Positions 58,429-64,000 of a DNA stretch of 64,000 nt are shown here, piece by piece; positions within the stretch are counted from its first letter, which is position 1; the number at the start of each line of letters is the position of its first letter. Both the position numbers and the translations under genes were made by a program. Below the pieces are notes generated by a model. It saw nothing but the letters and a program-made list of their open reading frames with translations. It did not search any database and had not been told where the DNA came from. Source of the stretch: Chimonanthus salicifolius (taxonomy: Eukaryota > Streptophyta > Magnoliopsida > Laurales > Calycanthaceae); assembly GCA_013350335.1 (NCBI GenBank), contig CM023532.1:90833383-90897382 (forward strand). The letters run 5' to 3'.

Positions 58429-58929
58429 CTTTGTCTCACGGCAATCATTACTCAAAGGAAGAGAAGGGCAGCAAGGGCACACAATACACAGCAACAAGAA
58501 GGTGTTCACGGCTTGGGAAAGATCAAGAGAAGTGGAAAGAGGCTAAGGAAAAGAAGAAGGATTGGAAGAGCAAGAACCGGTTAGTAATTTTGATGTTTTT
58601 GATTTAAAAGATAAAGAACCATAGGGTTCGGCCATGGTGTATGGCCGAACCCCACGGTATGGCCGAACCCCATGGAAGAAGAATAGGAGATGATAATGGT
58701 AATATTTATGGAAAGGTTGAACCATAGGGTTTTGCCATGGTGCATGGCCGAACCCCATGGAAAAACATGGATTATTTAATGGATGTTTTGGTGATTTTTA
58801 ATGGAAGGTATTGGTTATATTTTAAGGGATGAAAACCATGGAAAGTCATGGTTTATATTATGGGTTTTTTGGGTTGGAAACTATGGAAGGACTTTGGTGA
58901 ATCTTTTGTAGAAATTTGAATGATGAACT
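57958..58929 (+). repeat. B 3' LTR segment 3
   Basis: Matches 30536-31450 of the 5' LTR: TATAAAAG at 58269-58276, a longer CT run (near 58395-58425), donor-like CCG|GTTAGTAA at 58580 and hairpins near 58622 and 58732. A partial arm duplication lies near 58655. It ends with the left GAACT duplication. Confidence 0.9.
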
Positions 58930-59987
58930 TGTAAGGGCCCGGAATTTTTTTTAATTAATATAAATGGGAATATTATTTATTTTAAGGATGAAAATTGGAA
59001 AATTGGTGGAGTAAATGGTAAATGGGCCAAAATTTGGATAAAGGCCCAAGTGTGGCCCAATAGACTATGGTTTGGATTTAAATTTATTTAAATGGGTCAA
59101 GAATGGTCAAATTGGGTCAAATACCCATTTGGGACCCAATGGGTCAAGATGGTTATGCTCTAAGGTAAATGGGCTAGATGGAAATGTAATTGGGCCATAG
59201 GCCCAATGGTAATCCACTTAGAGTGAATTCAATGATTTTAAATCACCTAAGTTATTTGGAATTAAACAATGGTGATGTGGCCAAGTGGGACCCACCTCCA
59301 CCTCATCAAGTGAGGTGGCGTGTGGGCCAAGGTTTGGTGGAGCCGGCCACCATGGTTGATTTGGTCAACCATGGGTGGAGTAATGGACTTAGGCTAAGTA
59401 CCAATGGATTAAACTAATTTAATTATCTAATTAATTAAATAATTAAATTATTTAAAAAGGTAGTTAAGAGTGGTCAAAGTGGGGCCATGAGGTGAAGACT
59501 CACCTCATCTCAAACTCAAGTGAAACACGTTGGCTTGGTGGTGGTTTAGATAACCACTACCATAAAGCATTTTAAATATCTAAGAAAATATCTTAAGGTT
59601 GGTGGGTGTCATTAATGTAAAGTAAAAAATGGAGATGAGCTTTGTTGGTGTCTTATTCTCATTTTTTTTGTTAACTCCATCCCTCCCACTCCTCCATTGC
59701 CGTCCCATGTTCAAGTGAAGGGAGAAAGAGAGCTAAGGAGGAGAGAAGAGAAGAAGAGAAGAAAGAAGTGGAATTTGGAGGGAAATTACTCTAAGGTCAA
59801 GGTTACCATCTCCTCTCTCATCACCTCTCCCTCTCCCTCTCTCAATTTAAACCCTAACTTGGCTGATCCTAAGGTTGGGGGTTGCCACCATTGATCAAGC
59901 CTCTTGACCTATTAAAGATCAAGAGGAAGGAGAGAGGAGGCTAAGGAGACCGACGGGAGCGGCGGAAATCGGAGGAGACGTCGGATT

Positions 59988-62735
59988 GTGAGTATTTCTT
60001 AAACAAGAAATTTTGGATTTTAGGGTTTAAGAATTGGAATTTATTTTGTATTAATGTAATGGTGGATAGATAATTTTATGCAATGGAGTTTAAACCCATC
60101 AAATGAGAGGGTGGAAGATGGAGAAAACCCTAAATGGGTGAATTAGGGTTAGGGTAAGAAAATGACTAAATGGGTTATGTGCATTATGTAAATTATGAAA
60201 TTAAGCATGGAATGGGGTAATTGGAATAAAATTATGGGCCATAGGGTTCGGCCATGTAGTATGGCCGAACCCCATGGTGGGTGATTTGGTCTTTGATGTA
60301 ATTGGTTAAGGTTTTAAGAATGGAAAGCAATGAGGGTGTTAAGTTAATGAATTGTAGTAAATGAGTGAATGTGGGAAAGGTTTCAAAATGCCTTTTATGA
60401 TGGAAATGTAAAGGGATTTTATGGCATTGGAGGGCATAGAAAGTGATGGATTGTGAACCATGGGTTCGGCCATGGTGTATGGCCGAACCCTATGGTGATA
60501 ATGGTGGATTTAATGGTTATGATTTATGGAGAAATAAATGGGAAAATGTTGATAATTTTGATGGACCCAAAGTATGAAATGATACCTTAAAATGGTGATT
60601 TAAATGCATGATGTAAATCTCTCATGAAAGGACTTGTGATAGATCTAAAATGTGCCAAAGGATCCAAGGAAAATGGGGAACAAGACATCATGGGTTCGGC
60701 CATGGTGTGTGGCCGAACCCATGACCCATTTTGTAGGTCATTGTATGAGCTAAGGTTGAGTCCATGTTGTGTTTAGATGATGGAAAGTTTGATTAAATTA
60801 AGATGACCTTATGAGTGATTAAATTAAGCTTGGGGTTGATGCATTTTAGTCTCACAAATTAGGATGCTTGAAGGGCTAAAATGTAGAATTATGCATGTGT
60901 TTAAATCAATGCAAATGTGGCTAAGTTAATGGTCTAAAATGGCATAAAGAAATATTGGACCATGAACCATGGGTTCGGCCATGGAGAATGGCCGAACCCT
61001 ATGGTGATGTAATAAGGATCAATTGATGGGTTTAGAGGATGGAAAAGAGGGATTAATGTATGGATGAGTTTAGAGTTTTAAATGAGTAATGGTGTGGCCC
61101 CAAGAGACATGGAAAAATAGTGGAATATGAACCATGGGTTCGGCCATGGTGTATGGCCGAACCCTATGGTAATGTTTACAAATTTTAAATGGGTTTAAAA
61201 GGATGGAAAATGGGGAAAGGACACCATGGGTTCGGCCATGGTGTATGGCCGAACCCATGGCCCAATTGTAACCCATTGTAGTGGGTTAAATTGGATGATG
61301 GATGGTGTTTGTGGCCTCCAAAGGGAATGAATGAGTGATGCACTCATTGAAGTTAAATGCATAAGGTAAACCCCATCGGAGGATTTGATGAATTAGGTAT
61401 TTTGAATCCATGACCCAAATGGTGGATCATTTTTAGGTCTAAGGTTAATGTGTATGTATGTGATTAAGCAATGGGAATTGGATTAATTAGATGACAAGTT
61501 TTAATAGTTTGGTGGGTCATAAATGAACCTAAGTTAGGGATCTAAGTTTAAAAATCAATTTTGGACTTAATCATGCATGCATAAATGGGTGATTAACCAT
61601 GGAAAATGAGGTAGTGGCAAAACCGTAATTAAATGCCAAATTCAAGAATTCCATGGAGATTGATCATGGAATGAGGGGATCTAATGTGATAACCTTATAA
61701 GTGGTTAATAAAGCCTATGGTGGCTGATTTTAGGCATATATACTTAAAAAAAAAATATATATATATATAATGGATTAGGTGGGACCCACAAAACCTAAAT
61801 GGTGACCGGTTTTTCATAAGGGCTTATAAATGGTTGAAACATGGACTAATGATTAGTGTGTAACAAGGTACTGGACATCGCAGGCGGTGCGCGATCGGCG
61901 ACCGGGTTTGTCGAGCGAAAAAATGTAAAAGGACGCAAGTCGGTATCAGGTAGGATTCCTACATTTTTGTAAGCCATGGATTGGGTGATGTTTTCTTTAA
62001 TTTATTTTGGAAAGCATGTGGTTGCCTTTAAGATGAGTTTTGGATTATGTATCTTGTGATGTTTTCCTTTAAATTATTTTGGAAATCATGTGAATGTCTT
62101 AAGATGGATTTTGGATTAAATATTATGGGATGTTTTTCCCTTTGATTTATTTGATAATCAAGTAATTGTTTTAAGATGGGTTTTTGTGTTACTATTGAAC
62201 TAGATATATTTACATGGCACATGGCATCTACATCTCATGCATGGCATGGGAGGGATATGACAGGGAAATGATGAAATGAAACCGGAGTCCATGCTCCGTC
62301 GGGGCGACCGATAAACAGCATGGGGACATTTCACATATGTATTATAATACCTTGATGATGCTTTTCCATCAAGGGGGATGTTGTATTTATTATTGTACCT
62401 TGATGATGGTTCTTCCATCAAGGGGGGGAATGCCTAGTGTGGATTGCATCTTGATGAGGCTTTTGCATCAAGAGGGTCATGGTACGATGATGGTATGGAT
62501 TCTATTTGGAATACTATGGATGGTTGGAAAAAGGGACATTGTAGAGTTGAAGATGAGATTGATGGGTGGGATTCATGACATAAAACACCCATTGCATTAC
62601 ATTGTACCAAATGGCATAATTTTGAGATAATATCTTCTATATGCTTTGTTATTACTAATCCATGTGCTAGCCCTACTCGGAGTCCTACTGGGCGCGTGTT
62701 TTAACGCCCTACTTCTACCCTAGCTGATGACGCAG
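59988..62735 (+). other. Candidate intron in solo LTR C2
   Basis: Donor-like GATT|GTGAGTATTT at 59988; acceptor-like CCCTACTTCTACCCTAG then GACGCAG|G ending at 62735. The branch-point-like CTAAC is TTAAC in this copy. Confidence 0.35.
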
Positions 62736-63011
62736 GAAATGCCGGAGCAGAAGGACGAGACGGGAGCCAAGCTTAGGAGCTTTGGAAGGCGGACTAATTA
62801 TTTTATTTATGTTATTTTGAGAAATGTGTATTTGATGTAGTTTAATTTGTCGGAAATGTAATAATTGAGATTACTTACTATATTTTGGACATTATGGTTT
62901 TAAGGATGTTTGGTGATTGAATGAATGTAACATCCCTGCTATCTAAGAATTTGTAGGTTAGGCTCTTTTATAATTTCCGCAATTAGTTTAAATGTTCCCC
63001 GATGCTTACTT

Positions 63012-63057
63012 CTACGTGTGAACCATTCTCCGTGGACTTCATTCCACGCACACGTAG
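63012..63057 (+). repeat. Conserved U5 hairpin 1 (C2 copy)
   Basis: CTACGTGTG (63012-63020) pairs with CACACGTAG (63049-63057), with inner stem CGTGGA/TCCACG. Same pairing as in C1. Confidence 0.85.
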
Positions 63058-63188
63058 GGTTGGCCAGTTAAGGGCTGGGCTTTAGAAGCTCGGACTTAAC
63101 TCGCGTCGTGACGTCCGCGCCCTTTGTCACTTTTATTAAAAAAAAAAAATAGACTCTGATATTTCGGTGAAAAGGGGCGGGCGTTACA

Positions 63189-64000
63189 GAACTAAGGAAT
63201 TAATTGACCATAGGGTTCGGCCAACTTGTATGGCCGAACGCCATGGGAATTGTTGATAATGTTATATGATTTTTGAAGGAAAATGATTTATTCTAAAAGG
63301 ATTGATGATTGATTGAATGGAAGAGGAATTATTATTAATTTTAGAGAGGAGGATTGTGAACCATAGGTTTCGGCCATGGTGTATGGCCGAACCCCATGGA
63401 GTGGTTTTGTTAAGGTTGTTGGATTTTATTTGATTTAATGGAAACTATCTAATTATGGAAGAAATGATGCTCAGTTTGGAAACCCTCTAAATATGGAGAA
63501 TGGTTATTAAATTAGTAATTTTCTAAGTTTAGGAGTTGGATATTAAACTAGAATCTTTTTAATTATGGAAGGTGGAAATTAAAATGGGAAGTTCTAATTA
63601 AGGAAAGTGGAAATTAAAATGGGAAGTTCTAATTAAGGAACATGGAAATTAAAATGGGAAGTTCTAATTAGGGAAAGTGGAGATTAAAATGGGAAGTTCT
63701 AATTAAGGAAAGTGGAAATTAAAGCGGAAGTTCTAATTAAGGAAAGTGGAAATTAAAATAGGAAGTTCTAATTAAGGAAAGTGGAGATTAAATTGGGAAG
63801 TTCTAATTATAGAAGGAACATTGAATTATAATTCAAGTATGGAAGTTGATGAAATGGAAACTTTACATCATAGGGTTCGGCCATGGTGTTTGGCCGAAAC
63901 CCATGAATTAAATTTTTAATTCAATAATCTTTCTATTATTATTAAATAAATTTAGGAGGAGGATGGAACTAAGATATCATGGGTTCGGCCATGGGTTATG
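63189..64000 (+). repeat. B 3' LTR segment 4, truncated by window end
   Basis: Matches about 31452-32226 of the 5' LTR: hairpins near 63210, 63366 and 63876, the 35-bp minisatellite (63586-63805), and half a hairpin at the window end. The rest of the LTR and the right target duplication are outside. Confidence 0.9.

Larger units (their letters stand above)
58930..63188 (+). mobile_element. Solo LTR, family 1 ('C2'), TSD GAACT
   Basis: It begins TGTAAGGGCCCGGAATTTTT and ends GGGGCGGGCGTTACA. GAACT flanks it at 58925-58929 and 63189-63193. Length is 4,259 bp, about 970 bp longer than the related C1 copy. Much of the extra length is hairpin-bearing DNA: six hairpins (near 60243, 60463, 60692, 60971, 61136 and 61228) against two in C1. 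It also has three CTTGATG-type stem-loops (62349-62470) and the U5 hairpin 63012-63057. Confidence 0.93.
30264..64000 (+). mobile_element. Element B: nested, internally deleted gypsy element, runs off window
   Basis: The 5' LTR (30264-34358) is followed by a PBS, gag remnants, a non-coding segment, integrase and chromodomain remnants, a PPT and a 3' LTR starting at 41274. The internal region holds a solo LTR (37322-41106). The 3' LTR is broken into 41274-41315, 53826-54062, 57958-58929 and 63189-64000 by element A, a minus-strand solo LTR and a family-1 solo LTR. By comparison with the 5' LTR, about 2.1 kb of the 3' LTR lie beyond the window. Without the insertions B would have an internal region of only about 3.1 kb. 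It is a deletion derivative and could not encode its own replication. Confidence 0.88.

Overview
The window looks like repeat-packed plant nuclear DNA, probably from a flowering plant with a large genome. I find no host gene, rRNA, tRNA or CRISPR array. Almost everything derives from Ty3/gypsy LTR retrotransposons with very long LTRs (about 3.1 to 4.3 kb). Their integrase-linked C-terminal chromodomain and initiator-Met tRNA primer site fit chromoviruses, most likely the Tekay/Del clade. The clade call is recognition from motifs, not a computed tree. Three LTR families are visible. Family 1 begins TGTAATAGCCCGG or TGTAAGGGCCCGG, family 2 begins TGTAACACCCCGGATTTTC (or TGTAACACCTAGG), and family 3 begins TGTAACACCCCAGTTTCTC. 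All end in ...GTTACA.

Layout. 1-5787: the end of a forward family-2 LTR, a minus-strand LTR that hosts it, a minus-strand family-3 solo LTR (996-4269, target duplication AGACA), and a forward LTR with its own hairpin repeats. 5788-12636: two minus-strand LTR fragments around an old, badly broken forward pol (9040-10925). 12637-30263: a minus-strand LTR split by a family-1 solo LTR (14397-17687, GGGTT) and by a full minus-strand element 'R' (19136-29899, TCGCG). 30264 to beyond the window: a forward deletion-derivative element 'B'. Its internal region carries a family-3 solo LTR (37322-41106, ATGTA). Its 3' LTR is split by the full element 'A' (41316-53825, GAAAT), by a minus-strand family-2 solo LTR (54063-57957, GATAT) and by a family-1 solo LTR (58930-63188, GAACT). 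Seven insertions have both copies of a perfect 5-bp target duplication inside the window, so the nesting order can be read directly.

No element is intact. A keeps an open gag and recognisable PR-RT-RH-IN-chromodomain modules but has at least seven stops or frameshifts. R has lost the RT catalytic segment. B has lost most of pol and carries about 1.5 kb of unrelated non-coding DNA.

The most unusual content is in the LTRs, not the genes. Downstream of the TATA boxes they carry (i) about 75 copies of a hairpin with 11-bp arms GGTTCGGCCAT / ATGGCCGAACC; (ii) tandem stem-loops whose stems change in a compensating way while the loop GATGAGARTCCC is kept; (iii) a two-hairpin module just before the LTR 3' end with compensatory changes at three base pairs across families; and (iv) a conserved splice-donor-like site and a branch-point/acceptor-like site that would define a 1.8 to 2.7 kb intron in the transcribed leader, holding most of the hairpins. 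Together these suggest a structured, possibly spliced, RNA leader shared by several LTR families. I do not recognise a published description of it.
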